This document shows, one piece after another, positions 9,691 through 19,333 of a stretch of 64,000 nucleotides of DNA. Positions within the stretch are counted from its first letter, which is position 1; every line of letters begins with the position of its first letter. The notes beneath the pieces are model-generated. The model worked only from the letters and a program-made list of their open reading frames with translations. It was not told where the DNA came from and made no database searches. The stretch lies in NCBI GenBank assembly GCA_965240365.1, contig OZ251218.1:558001-622000 (forward strand), read 5' to 3'. The DNA comes from G965240365 sp965240365 (GTDB taxonomy: Bacteria > Pseudomonadota > Gammaproteobacteria > Eutrophobiales > Eutrophobiaceae). The translations under genes and the position numbers were made by a program.

Positions 9691-10986
9691 ATGAAACACT
9701 TAACGTTAAACTTAACCTCCGCGCTTCGCCCCGTTCACCGGCTAAAACGCAACACACTATTCCGCTTGATCCTTATCGTGTTGCTCGGCGGCGCGGGGTT
9801 GAGCGCGAGCGCTGAGCAAGAAAAGGGACTGGCCGCCTACCAAAAAGGCGATTACGCAACGGCCCTGCGTGAATGGAAACTTCTTGCCGAACAGGGGAAT
9901 GCCAGCGCCCAGAATAATCTGGGGGTGATGTATGAAAATGGAGAAGGTGTCGCGCGGGATGATAAGACCGCGGCAGAGTGGTACACGCGCGCGGCCGAAC
10001 AGGGGAATGCCGACGCCCAGAATAATCTGGGTGTGATGTACGATAATGGAAAAGGGGTTCCACAGGATGACAAGGCGGCGGCGCAATGGTACACACGCGC
10101 GGCCGAGCAGGGGCTTGCCCGCGCCCAGTTTAATTTGGGGGTGATGTATGCCGATGGAGAAGGTGTCGCGCAAGATAATAAGGCGGCGGCGCGGTGGTAC
10201 CGGCTTGCAGCCGAACAGGGGAATGTCCATGCCCAATTCAATCTGGGTCTGATGCACTTTAATGGAATGGGTGTCGCACAGGATGATAAGGCGGCCGTGC
10301 AGTGGTACCGGCTTGCGGCCGAACAGGGGAACGCTATTGCCCAGACGAATCTGGGCTGGATGTATGATAATGGCAGAGGGGTTGCGCAGGATCGCGAGGC
10401 GGCGGCGCAATGGTTCACGCGCGCGGCCGAGCAGGGGGATACCGAGGCTCAGTTCAATCTGGGTGTCATGTACGAAAATGGAGAAGGTGTTGTGCTGGAC
10501 GACAAGGCGGCCGTGCAATGGTATGAACGCGCGGCCGAACAGGGCGATGTCCGCGCCCAGTTTAATCTGGGTGTCATGTACGAAAATGGAAGGGGGGTTC
10601 CGCAGGATGACAAGGTGGCGGTGCAATGGTTCACACGCGCGGCCGAACAGGGGCTTGCCCATGCCCAGAACAATCTGGGCGTGATGTACGACAATGGCAG
10701 AGGGGTTCCACAGGATGACAAGACAGCGGCAGAGTGGTACACGCGCGCGGCCGAACAAGGGCATGCCACTGCCCAGACCAATTTGGGCGGGATGTACAAA
10801 AATGGAAACGGGGTTCCGAAAGACCTTGTCTATGCTTATATGTGGGCAAATATCGCCGCCTCTGGCGGCATAGAAGACGCGGGCAAACTGCGGGACAACA
10901 TTCAGAAAATGATGACCCCGCTTCAAATTGAACAGGCACAGAAACTGGCGCAGGAATGTATTGGCAAGCAATATAAGGATTGTTGA
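9691..10986 (+). CDS. Sel1-repeat protein, paralogue of the preceding gene
   Basis: This 431-residue protein has about nine Sel1 repeats and is the tandem paralogue of the upstream gene. The signal sequence is nearly the same, but the lipobox has changed from LSAC to LSAS, so this copy should be released to the periplasm by signal peptidase I and not lipidated. The linker after the signal is shorter, and the first repeat is preceded by GDYATALREWKLLAEQG. The C-terminal cap ends QECIGKQYKDC, close to the neighbour. The upstream leader (about 9655-9690) repeats that of the first gene, including ACCCTTATGAGG, so both may share regulation. Confidence 0.9.
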   Translation: MKHLTLNLTSALRPVHRLKRNTLFRLILIVLLGGAGLSASAEQEKGLAAYQKGDYATALREWKLLAEQGNASAQNNLGVMYENGEGVARDDKTAAEWYTRAAEQGNADAQNNLGVMYDNGKGVPQDDKAAAQWYTRAAEQGLARAQFNLGVMYADGEGVAQDNKAAARWYRLAAEQGNVHAQFNLGLMHFNGMGVAQDDKAAVQWYRLAAEQGNAIAQTNLGWMYDNGRGVAQDREAAAQWFTRAAEQGDTEAQFNLGVMYENGEGVVLDDKAAVQWYERAAEQGDVRAQFNLGVMYENGRGVPQDDKVAVQWFTRAAEQGLAHAQNNLGVMYDNGRGVPQDDKTAAEWYTRAAEQGHATAQTNLGGMYKNGNGVPKDLVYAYMWANIAASGGIEDAGKLRDNIQKMMTPLQIEQAQKLAQECIGKQYKDC

Positions 10987-11024
10987 GTTTAGAAGTCTGA
11001 CCCGTTAAATGTCAAAACTCAATG

Positions 11025-11070
11025 GCCTCTTTCAAAATCAGGGTGAGTAATATAATAATTTTGGCATCAT
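11025..11070. repeat. Single copy of a terminal-repeat-like sequence
   Basis: GCCTCTTTCAAAATCAGGGTGAG (from 11025) resembles the terminal inverted repeat of the element at 54086-54538, and the bases that follow (TAATATAATAATTTTGGCATCATTGATGAATAAGACGG) also match its inner flank. No partner end is seen nearby, so this is a solo remnant. Confidence 0.5.
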
Positions 11071-11110
11071 TGATGAATAAGACGGAGGCGACAGGACAAT
11101 GCAAACTGTC

Positions 11111-13063
11111 TCAATCCCTTAAGCCGGATAACTGCCGAAAGTGCTCCAGCGCCTCGGGGTTTGCGAGCGCCTCGATGTTTTTGACGCTTTCTCCGTGGAT
11201 GATATTGCGGACCGCGAGTTCGGCCGTTTTTCCGCTTTTGGTGCGCGGTATATCGGCCACCGGTAAGATCTTTGCCGGCACATGACGCGGCGAGGCATGC
11301 CGGCGAATGGTCTGTTTGATACGGTTGACCAATTCATCGTCCAGGCCAACGCCCGCCCTTAATTTTACAAACAGGATTATCCTGACATCGTCCTGCCATT
11401 GTTGACCGACCGCCACCGATTCAAGCACTTCGGGCAATTTTTCTACCTGGCGATAAATCTCGGCCGTGCCGATCCTGACGCCGCCCGGATTCAATGTGGC
11501 ATCGGAACGGCCATGAATGATCACGCCGCCGCTTGCGGTTATCTCGCTGTAGTCGCCTTGACACCAGACATTGGGGAAACGCCGGAAGTAGGCGGCTTGA
11601 TAGCGGGCGTTGTCTTCGTCATTCCAGAAACCCAGCGGCATGCTTGGAAAGGGCCGGGTGCAGACCAGTTCGCCTTTTTCTCCCTGCACCGGCCGCCCGG
11701 CTTCATTCCAGACCTCCACGGCCAGACCCAGCCCCCGGCATTGAATCTCGCCGCGATACACGGGCCCGTTCGGATTGCCCAGCACAAAACAACTGACAAT
11801 ATCGGTGCCGCCCGAAATTGAGGAAAGCTGCACGTCCTGCTTGATATCACGATAAACATAGTCAAAGGTCTCCGGCGCCAGCGGACTGCCGGTTGACAGG
11901 ATGGCCCTGAGCGCGCCGAGTTGATGGCGCGCGGCCGGCCTAAGCCCGGCCTTGGCGCAGGCGGAAAGGTATTTGGCCGAGGCGCCGAACTGGGTCATGC
12001 GCTCTTGCTCGGCATAGTCCCACAATATATTTCCCGCCGCGCTGAGCGGGTGCCCGTCATAGAGCAGCAAGGCCGCCCCCGATGCCAGCCCCGACACCAG
12101 CCAGTTCCACATCATCCAGCCACAGGTCGTATAATAGAACAGGCGGTCGCCGCGCTTCAGATCGGTATGCAGGCGATGTTCCTTGATATGTTGCAGCAAG
12201 GTTCCTCCCGCGCTGTGGATAATGGATTTCGGCATGCCGGTCGTGCCGGAGGAATACAGGATAAAAAGGGGATGCGCAAATGGCAGCCGTTCAAACTCAA
12301 TCCGGTCAATGCCCCGGTAATCGGCGACAAAATCCACCAGCGAAATACCGTTACGCACGCCTGCAATATCCGTTATCTCATGCCCGGCAAAATAAGGCGC
12401 CACCAGGACCCGTTCGAGCGATGGCAGCCTGGCGCTGATCTCGGCCAGCCTGGGCAGGACTTCAATGCGTTTGCCGTTATAACAATAGCCGTCACAGCTA
12501 ACGAGAATCCTGGGTTCGACCTGCCCGAAACGATCCACCACGCCCTGGGGGCCGAAGTCGGGCGAGGCGGAAGTAAAGACAGCGCCCAGACTGGTGGCGG
12601 CCAGCATGGTGATAACGGTCTCGGGCATATTGGGCAAATAAGCCGCGATGCGGTCGCCGGGCGCGATACCCGCCGCCTTCAGTGCGGCCGCCAATGCCGC
12701 CACTTCCCGGTAAAGCTGGTCGCGTGACAGTTTTCGATAAACCCTATCTTCGCCCTTAAAGACCAGCGCGTCCGAATCGTCCCGCTCACGCAGCAGGTTT
12801 TCCGCGTAATTCAATCGCGCCCGCGGGAACCAGTCTACCCCCGGCATCTTGTCGCCATTCACCAGGGCGGGGCCGCGCTTATCGCCAATGACGCCGCCAT
12901 AATCCCATACGGCCGACCAAAAGGCGGCGGGCCGGGTAATCGACCAGCGGTGCAGGGACGCATAATCGGTCGCCGCGATTTCAGGCAGCGCCTGCCTGAT
13001 GAAGGCCGTCAGTTCAGAAGCCGCCAGTTGCCGTTCTGAAGGAGACCACATTAATTTGCCCAT
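11111..13063 (-). CDS. aacS: Acetoacetyl-CoA synthetase
   Basis: This ANL-superfamily ligase activates acetoacetate to acetoacetyl-CoA with ATP, in the cytoplasm. The adenylate-forming core has ILYSSGTTGMPKSIIHSAGG (P-loop-like A3 motif) and the C-terminal motif GRSDATLNPGGVRIGTAEIY. Near the end comes VADIPRTKSGKTAEL with the catalytic lysine. The acetyl-CoA-synthetase N-terminal domain (about residues 35-90) and PALVNGDKMPGVDWFPRARLNYAENLL are characteristic of AacS. The start at 13063 gives 650 residues, the family norm; an alternative is four codons downstream. It follows galE closely on the same strand, but the functions are unrelated. It allows use of ketone bodies or polyhydroxybutyrate-derived acetoacetate. 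Confidence 0.93.
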   Translation of the reverse strand: MGKLMWSPSERQLAASELTAFIRQALPEIAATDYASLHRWSITRPAAFWSAVWDYGGVIGDKRGPALVNGDKMPGVDWFPRARLNYAENLLRERDDSDALVFKGEDRVYRKLSRDQLYREVAALAAALKAAGIAPGDRIAAYLPNMPETVITMLAATSLGAVFTSASPDFGPQGVVDRFGQVEPRILVSCDGYCYNGKRIEVLPRLAEISARLPSLERVLVAPYFAGHEITDIAGVRNGISLVDFVADYRGIDRIEFERLPFAHPLFILYSSGTTGMPKSIIHSAGGTLLQHIKEHRLHTDLKRGDRLFYYTTCGWMMWNWLVSGLASGAALLLYDGHPLSAAGNILWDYAEQERMTQFGASAKYLSACAKAGLRPAARHQLGALRAILSTGSPLAPETFDYVYRDIKQDVQLSSISGGTDIVSCFVLGNPNGPVYRGEIQCRGLGLAVEVWNEAGRPVQGEKGELVCTRPFPSMPLGFWNDEDNARYQAAYFRRFPNVWCQGDYSEITASGGVIIHGRSDATLNPGGVRIGTAEIYRQVEKLPEVLESVAVGQQWQDDVRIILFVKLRAGVGLDDELVNRIKQTIRRHASPRHVPAKILPVADIPRTKSGKTAELAVRNIIHGESVKNIEALANPEALEHFRQLSGLRD

Positions 13064-13085
13064 TATTCTGTCCCGTTTATCGTTC

Positions 13086-14135
13086 TTAAACTTCTTTTGC
13101 CGGCGCTTTCTTTTCTGTTTTTCTAATCTTCTTTTCCCAGTCCCAGGCCGATTTGACGGCCTCATCCAAGCTGAACCGGGCCTTCCAGCCCAGCACCGCG
13201 TTTGCCTTGCCGGTGTCGGCCCAGGCTTGAGGCACATCACCCGCGCGTCTGGGCGCGATCCGGTAATTTAATTTTTCGCCGCTCACCCGTTCAAAACTGC
13301 GTATCACTTCCAGCACCGAGCTGCCTTTGCCGGTCCCCAGATTGAAAACCTCAAGGCTTTCCCTGTTTTCGTGATTAACCAGACGTTGCAAGGCGGCGAC
13401 ATGGGCCCTGGCCAGATCAACCACATGAATATAGTCCCGGATGCAGGTGCCGTCGGGTGTCGCGTAATCATCGCCGAATACGGCCAGTTGCTTTCTGAGG
13501 CCGATAGCGGTCTGGGTGATGAAGGGTAACAGATTTTGCGGCGCCCCCAACGGCAATTCGCCTATTGCAAGGCTGGGGTGCGCGCCGATGGGGTTAAAAT
13601 AGCGCAGGGAGATGGCCGCCAGCCGGGGCGTGGCCCGGCACACATCACGAATAATTTCTTCCCCGACCTGTTTGGTGTTCCCGTAGGGCGAGGCGGCCGG
13701 TTTGACCGGCGCGTCTTCGCTGATCGGCAGCTTGTCGGCCTGTCCGTAAACGGTACAGGAAGAACTGAAGATAAAACCGGCCTGTTGCTTCTTGCAGAGT
13801 TCTTGCAGGAGACTGATCAAAACCCCGAGGTTATTTTCGTAGTACAACAGCGGGTTTGCCACACTTTCACCGACCGCCTTGGAGGCGGCAAAATGAATTA
13901 CGCCCTCGATATCCTTATGGCGCGCGAAGAAATTCCGCGCTTTGGCCTTGTCGCGCAGATCAAATTTTTCAAAAACGGGCCGCTGGCCGGTAATGGCCAC
14001 GATGCCGTCCAGCATGGCCTCGGACGAATTTGACAGGTCATCAATAATGACGACTTCAAAGCCCTCATTCTGAAGCTCGACCGCGGTATGAGAGCCGATA
14101 AAGCCCAGGCCGCCCGTGACCAGGATTTTTTTCAT
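13086..14135 (-). CDS. galE: UDP-glucose 4-epimerase
   Basis: This enzyme interconverts UDP-glucose and UDP-galactose for cell-surface sugars, with bound NAD. The N-terminal Rossmann motif is VTGGLGFIGSHTAVEL and the catalytic pair is in SSSCTVYGQ and PYGNTKQVGEE (Tyr-x-x-x-Lys). The substrate-binding region RYFNPIGAHPS and the C-terminal EVFNLGTGKGSSVLEV are those of GalE. At 349 residues it is slightly long because of a lysine-rich tail (KKIRKTEKKAPAKEV) absent in most relatives. The ATG has no strong ribosome-binding site, but it starts precisely at MKKILVTGG. Confidence 0.95.
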   Translation of the reverse strand: MKKILVTGGLGFIGSHTAVELQNEGFEVVIIDDLSNSSEAMLDGIVAITGQRPVFEKFDLRDKAKARNFFARHKDIEGVIHFAASKAVGESVANPLLYYENNLGVLISLLQELCKKQQAGFIFSSSCTVYGQADKLPISEDAPVKPAASPYGNTKQVGEEIIRDVCRATPRLAAISLRYFNPIGAHPSLAIGELPLGAPQNLLPFITQTAIGLRKQLAVFGDDYATPDGTCIRDYIHVVDLARAHVAALQRLVNHENRESLEVFNLGTGKGSSVLEVIRSFERVSGEKLNYRIAPRRAGDVPQAWADTGKANAVLGWKARFSLDEAVKSAWDWEKKIRKTEKKAPAKEV

Positions 14136-14259
14136 TTTTATTTATAAAGTCAGTGATGAAGTCTCCCGTATTATAACGGCTGTTTATGATTCGGCATGTT
14201 CAACCGCAGGGCGGCGCGCGGCAGGGCGCCGCGGGCCGCCGCGATCGGGGGGGGAAATA

Positions 14260-16261
14260 CTAAAACTGTTTCACGAAGCTCAGCTTGAAGGCGCGTCCCT
14301 TGCCGCTGTCGCCGGCAAGATGCTCTTTGTAAGATTTGTCAAAGATATTATCAATGCCGGCCCGCACTTCCAGCCCGCCGAAGGGGCCGTCGGCCGGTAT
14401 CCAGGCGGCATACACATCATGCACGCTATAGCCGCTGCTGGCAGGTTGTCTGCCGGATACCCGCTTTTGTGCGGCGGCAAAGACGCCGCGCCAGCCGAAC
14501 AGCAGGCCATATTCGGGGATGCGCCCGCCGATATTGAGCGCCAGTTCATCGGCCGGGATCGAGTTCAGGTTTTTGCCGCTCTTGCCGTCCTTGCCGCGGA
14601 TCAGGGTATAGGCCGCGCGCCCGAAGAAGCGGGGCGAATCCCAGGCCGCCTCAAACTCAAGGCCCTGGATCTCCGCCTTGCCCACGTTGAAATACGGACT
14701 GCGCGTGTTGTTACGTTGGATCAGATTCTTGACATCATTGCGAAACAGGGTGAGCTTGGCGGACAGCCGGTCTTCCTGCACGATGGCATCGGCAAAGGTG
14801 GCGGCCAGACCGCCCTCGTAGTTGAGTGACTGTTCCGGCTTGAGCTTGAGATTGCCGCTTCTGCCATCATAGAGTTCATCCAGCACCGGCAGGCGTTCGG
14901 TATAGGCCAGCGAGCCGAACACGCCGAAGTTATAATTCAACTCATAGTGCGCGGCCAGCTTGGGCGAAAAGGCCGTTTTGCTGGACTTTCTGCGGTCCCG
15001 CGCGCTCACGCCCGAGTCCGGTTCCAGCGTCTGATAATCGAGCCGCAGGCCGGGGATCAGCGTCAGCCGGTCCCAGATCAGTTCGTTCTGGGCATAGACG
15101 CCCGTGCGCGCGGTCTTGCCGCCCGGATGAAAGGCGATCCCGCCGGTGCGGTTCCCGCGGGTGACGGCCTGCTCCGCGGTGCGGGTCTGTTGCTCCATGC
15201 CGGCCCCGACCGTCAGATAATTCTCCCACTCGGCGCCCTCAAAAGAGAAGGTGTTTTCAATGCGGCCCTGCCAGGTTTTGTAGGCATAGCGCGTGTCCGC
15301 AAACAGCGAGCCGAATCGTTTAAACTGCGCGTTGCTTTGCGTCACCCTGGTGTTTGAATAAGAGAATGTCAGATCCAGATCCAGCAGCGGATTGTCGGGT
15401 CTGTAGCCGTAGCCCAGAATGGCGGTCTGATCCGTGACCTTGCGGTCCACCTTGCCGAATCCGAGCGTGCCGGTTTGTGAATACTGGGCGCCCTTGTCCT
15501 CGGTCGTCCAGTGCTGGTAAGACGCCTTGAGCGTGTGCGCCTGATCGGCGCCGAAGCGATAGCCGCCCTTCAACAGGCCGGACGGCGCGGCAAAGTTCGA
15601 ACCCGCGATCTCGCGGCCCGCGCCGTCCTTAAACAGGGATGAACGCCGATAGAGAAATGCGCCCAGCAGATCTACTCCGTCTGCCGGCCGGGCCGCGAGG
15701 ATGCTGGAAGTCAAAAAGCCGTTGCCGTTGGAATTGCCCTCGAATTTCTGGCGAAAGCCGAGGCGGTCATCGCCGCTCAGATAATCGGCCGCGTCCTTGG
15801 TGGTCACGTTGATGACCCCGGCCAGCGCGCCCGCGCCGTAGAGGGTGGAAGAGGCCGGCCCGCGCAAGACCTCGACCCGCTTGTAGAGCTCCGGGTCGGA
15901 AAAGAAGGAGCCCATGCGGTATTGCTCATAAAACTTGGTGGCGCCGTCCACCTGGATGATCAGCCTGCTTTCATCCGCGGAGCCGAGCGTGCCGATGCCG
16001 CGGATATTGAAGCTCTCGCCCAGTATGCGGTCGGAGCCGATCGCCTTGACGCCGGGCAGATCGGTCAGGGCATCGCCGAGAGTAAGCCCCTGCTCGCTGT
16101 CGAGGTCTGCCTGATCCACGACCGAGACCGATTGCGGCGTATCAATGGCGACCTTCTCCTGCCCGGCCGAGATGACCAGACGTTCAAGCTGATTGGCGGC
16201 CCCGGGCCGGGCCGGTGAGCGCAAGCAGGGCGCCGAGAGTGACAAATAGGGTTGTACGCAT
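14260..16261 (-). CDS. TonB-dependent receptor, signal peptide out of frame
   Basis: This is an outer-membrane TonB-dependent receptor of the haem/haemoglobin-like class, with a plug domain (VEVLRGPASSTLYGAGALAGVINV) and a 22-strand barrel ending in phenylalanine. It is a close paralogue of the next gene. The expected start, ATG at 16261 with GGAGG upstream, encodes MRTTLFVTLGALLALTGPARG but runs into a TGA at 16184-16186. The mature sequence (from NQLERLVISAGQ) lies in another frame. Compared with the paralogue, about ten residues around the cleavage site are missing. As written, it would not be exported. It may be a pseudogene or contain a sequencing error. Substrate is inferred only from family resemblance. 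Confidence 0.8.
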
Positions 16262-16440
16262 GTTGAATTCCTCCAAAGACCAAGGGATAAACAGTGTTGT
16301 TTGGCTGCCTTGCCTTGAAGGGCTGGGTGGCTCGGAGATTGAGAACGCCTGGCTTGCGGACTGGCTGGCTGCATGCGTGCTCGGACTAAATACAGGCTCG
16401 GCCCTTCCCCTTGGGCCGAAACCTTTGATTAAAAAATCAG

Positions 16441-16459
16441 GATAATGCGAATCATTCTT
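16441..16459 (-). promoter_or_regulatory. Fur box upstream of the first receptor
   Basis: GATAATGCGAATCATTCTT matches 15 of 19 positions of the consensus GATAATGATAATCATTATC. It lies about 180 bases upstream of the receptor start at 16261, in the promoter region of that gene, and would repress it when iron is plentiful. The rest of 16262-16629 contains no gene; the receptor leader and the end of the next gene occupy its edges. Confidence 0.7.
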
Positions 16460-16629
16460 TATTTCAATATTTATTTTTAACCATTTGCACGATCAGTGAT
16501 TTGCCTGCCCCGTGTTATTTCCGAACAGACGGATGGCGCGGCCTTTGCGAGGGGAAAGCGGGGGCAGGGCGGCGAAAGCCGGACCGGTATTCCGGCCCGG
16601 CTTGCCGCTGAAATCAGCAGGGAAATGCC

Positions 16630-18729
16630 TTAAAACTGTTTTACAAAGCTGAGCTTGAAGCTCCGGCCACGGGCATTACTCAGGTCGTCGGCGAGGTGCT
16701 CGCGGTAATTGCGGTCGAAGATATTGTCAATACCGACCCGCACTTCCAACCCGCTGAAGGGGCCGTCAGCCGCCGGTGCCCAGGAGGCATAAATATCGTG
16801 TACGGCATAGCCGGGGCTTCGGCTGCGCCCGCCGGCGAATACGGAGCGGCCCGATACCCGCTCCTGGCCCGCGGCGAAGACGCCGCGCCAGCCGAAGGTC
16901 AGGCCGTAGTACGGGATGCGCCCGCCGACATTAAGCACCAGTTCATCGGCCGGGATCGTGTCCAGGTTCCTGCCGGTCTTGCTGTCCTTGCCGCGGATCA
17001 GGGTATAGGCCGCGCGCCCGAAGAAGCGGGGCGAATCCCAGGCCGCCTCAAATTCCAGGCCCTTGATTTCCGCTTTGTCCCGGTTGAAATAAGGCGAAAA
17101 GACGCGATCGCGTTCGATCAGATTCTTGACGTTATTTTGAAACAAGGTGAGCTTGGCGGACAAGCGGTCTCCATCCAGGATCGCATCGGCAAAGGCGGCG
17201 GCGAGGCCGGCTTCATAATTGAACGACTCCTCCGGCTTGAGCTTGAGGTTGCCGCTTAAGCCGTCATAGAGTTCGTCCAGCACCGGCAGGCGTTCGGTAT
17301 AGGCCAGCGAACCGAACACGCCGAAGTTCTGGTTAAGCGCGTAATGCGCGGCCAGCTTGGGTGAAAAGGCTTTGGCGCTGGACTTTCTGCGGTCGCGCGC
17401 GCTCACCCGCGAGTCCGGCTCGACCTTCTGATAATCCAGCCGCAGGCCGGGGATCAGCGTCAACCGGTCCCACAGGATCAGTTCATTCTGGGCATAGACG
17501 CCCGTGCGCGTGGTCTTGCCGCCCGGATGAGCGGGGAGGCTGCCCGTATTTCTGTTATTGCGTTTCCTGCGCTGCTCCGCGGTGCGGGTCTGTTTTTCCA
17601 TGCCGACCCCGACCGTCAGATAATTCTCCCACTCGGCGCCCTCAAAGGAAAAGGTATTTTCAATGCGGCCCTGCATACTTTTGTAGGCGTATTTCGTGTT
17701 ATTGAAAAGCTCGGGGAAGGGATTGAAATTTCTGCCACATCTGAATGAGCGACACGCCGGCCTGTCACGCAGCGAGGCATTGCTCTGGTTGACCTCCGTG
17801 TTTGACCAGGAGAGCGTCATATCCAGGTCCAGCAGCGGATTGTCGGGCCTGTAGCCGTAGCCCAGAATGGCGGTCTGATCCGTGACCTTGCGGTCCACCG
17901 TGCCAAACAGGGATTCCGTGTTGGTCTGCGCGTATTTGGCCCCCTTGTCCTCAGTCGTCCAGTGTTGGTAAGACGCCTTGAGCATGTGCGCCTGATCGGC
18001 GCCGAAGCGATAGCTGCCCTTCAACAGGCCCGACGGCGCCGCAAAGTTCGAACCTGGAATCTCGCGGCCCGCGCCGTCCTTAAACAGGGATGAGCGCCGG
18101 TAGATGAACGCGCCCAGCAGGTCCAGCCCGTCCGCCGGCCGGGCCGCGAAAATGCTGGAACTCAAAAAGCCGTTGCCGTTGGAATTGCCCTCGAACTTCT
18201 GGCGAAAGCCGAGACGGTCATCGCCGCTCAGATAATCGGCCGCATCCTTTGTGGTCACGTTGATGACCCCGGCCAGTGCGCCCGCGCCGTAGAGGGTGGA
18301 AGAGGCCGGCCCGCGCAAGACCTCGACCCGCTTGTAAAGCTCCGGCTCGGAAAAGAACGAGCCCATGCGGTATTGCTCATAAAACTTGGCGACGCCGTCC
18401 AGGCGGATGATCAGGCGCGGTTCATCGGCCGATTCCAGGCTGCCGATGCCGCGGATATTGAAGCTCTCGCCAAGCACTCGCTCGGAGCCCGTGGTCTTGA
18501 CGCCGGGCAGATTGGTCAGGACATCGCCGAGAGTGAGCGCTTGCTCGCTCTCAAGGTCCTCCTGATCCACGACCGAGACCGATTGCGGCGTATCAATGGC
18601 GACCTTCTCCTGCCCGGCTGAGATGACCAGACGTTCAAGCCGGTTGGTTTCCTGGGCCACTTCCTGGGCCGGGGCCGCGCTTGTGAACACAAGCAGGGCG
18701 CCGAGGGCGGCAAATAGGGTTGTGCGCAT
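16630..18729 (-). CDS. TonB-dependent outer-membrane receptor, haem/haemoglobin-type
   Basis: This is the intact paralogue (699 residues) of the preceding receptor. The signal peptide is MRTTLFAALGALLVFTSAAP, cleaved near AQE. The TonB-box region is followed by a plug domain (about 45-160) with GPASSTLYGAGALAGVINV, then a beta-barrel ending FKLSFVKQF with the terminal Phe required for outer-membrane insertion. The class resembles the TonB-dependent haemoglobin/transferrin/lactoferrin receptor group, but the ligand is not certain. Start 18729 has GGAGG upstream. Conservation with the first copy covers the whole length, with an extra loop around residues 320-345 containing a cysteine pair (ACRSFRCG). 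Likely Fur-regulated. Confidence 0.9.
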   Translation of the reverse strand: MRTTLFAALGALLVFTSAAPAQEVAQETNRLERLVISAGQEKVAIDTPQSVSVVDQEDLESEQALTLGDVLTNLPGVKTTGSERVLGESFNIRGIGSLESADEPRLIIRLDGVAKFYEQYRMGSFFSEPELYKRVEVLRGPASSTLYGAGALAGVINVTTKDAADYLSGDDRLGFRQKFEGNSNGNGFLSSSIFAARPADGLDLLGAFIYRRSSLFKDGAGREIPGSNFAAPSGLLKGSYRFGADQAHMLKASYQHWTTEDKGAKYAQTNTESLFGTVDRKVTDQTAILGYGYRPDNPLLDLDMTLSWSNTEVNQSNASLRDRPACRSFRCGRNFNPFPELFNNTKYAYKSMQGRIENTFSFEGAEWENYLTVGVGMEKQTRTAEQRRKRNNRNTGSLPAHPGGKTTRTGVYAQNELILWDRLTLIPGLRLDYQKVEPDSRVSARDRRKSSAKAFSPKLAAHYALNQNFGVFGSLAYTERLPVLDELYDGLSGNLKLKPEESFNYEAGLAAAFADAILDGDRLSAKLTLFQNNVKNLIERDRVFSPYFNRDKAEIKGLEFEAAWDSPRFFGRAAYTLIRGKDSKTGRNLDTIPADELVLNVGGRIPYYGLTFGWRGVFAAGQERVSGRSVFAGGRSRSPGYAVHDIYASWAPAADGPFSGLEVRVGIDNIFDRNYREHLADDLSNARGRSFKLSFVKQF

Positions 18730-18890
18730 GTTAAATTCCTCCATAGACAAGAGATCGGGGGTATCGTGGCGGCCTTGCCTACCGGGCCGGGTGGCTGTCA
18801 TGGATGATTGAAACAGGCGCACCCGGTTTGCCGGAACCATCTATCCAAGGGACAATATTATGCGAATGATTATGCATTGCAATAGTTATT

Positions 18891-18909
18891 GTTAATGATT
18901 GTCATTATT
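18891..18909 (-). promoter_or_regulatory. Fur box upstream of the second receptor
   Basis: Read on the minus strand, AATAATGACAATCATTAAC matches 16 of 19 positions of the Fur consensus. It lies about 160 bases before the receptor start at 18729, and a weaker overlapping AATGATTATGCATTG sits nearby (18865-18879). The pair indicates iron repression. Confidence 0.7.
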
Positions 18910-19333
18910 TGACCAGATTTATGCAAAATGGTTGAGGGTGAACGCGGGTTTACTGATCGGCCGAATCCGGCCGGCGGGATTTTATGAAAAGTATCTTTAC
19001 CTGCTACTTTATCATTCCGACCTGCCTGCTGCAGGCAGGTCGCTTTGACCTCATAAATACTGAGCTTTGACGCAATTTACTATATTCACAGGTAAAATAT
19101 GCCGTGAATTCAACATCGTTTCTATAGAATATTGAGCGATTGAAGGCGCTGTTTCCCGCAAGGTATGATTGACTGGCATCGGCAGCTTGCGTCCCGGGAT
19201 CATGGACTGGCGGATACCCATGTCTTCTATCAAGACAGCGCATTCAATGGAGATGATATTGTAAAAGCCAACATGGTCGCCATTCTTTAGCAGAATGGCA
19301 TCACTAATATACGCAGCTTGTAGGTAAATAAAT
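18910..19333. other. Intergenic region with a palindrome; no confident gene
   Basis: The stretch contains a CCTGCCTGCTGCAGGCAGG palindrome at about 19021-19039. Downstream are only short open frames without recognisable motifs. A plus-strand reading around 19175-19260 (ASRDHGLADTHVFYQDSAFNG) could be decayed coding sequence but I cannot assign it. The Fic gene start lies at its right end. Confidence 0.5.

Noticed and set aside
8233..10971. Minus-strand open frames opposite the Sel1-repeat genes
   Set aside because: They are mirror readings of the repeats and have no own motifs.
13086..13240. AacS starting at 13240, inside galE
   Set aside because: It would overlap galE by 150 bases; the family N-terminus starts at 13063.
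14260..16374. N-terminal 37-residue extension upstream of 16261 as part of the receptor
   Set aside because: It is an artefact of reading in the wrong frame past the ribosome-binding site. The real start is ATG 16261 with GGAGG.
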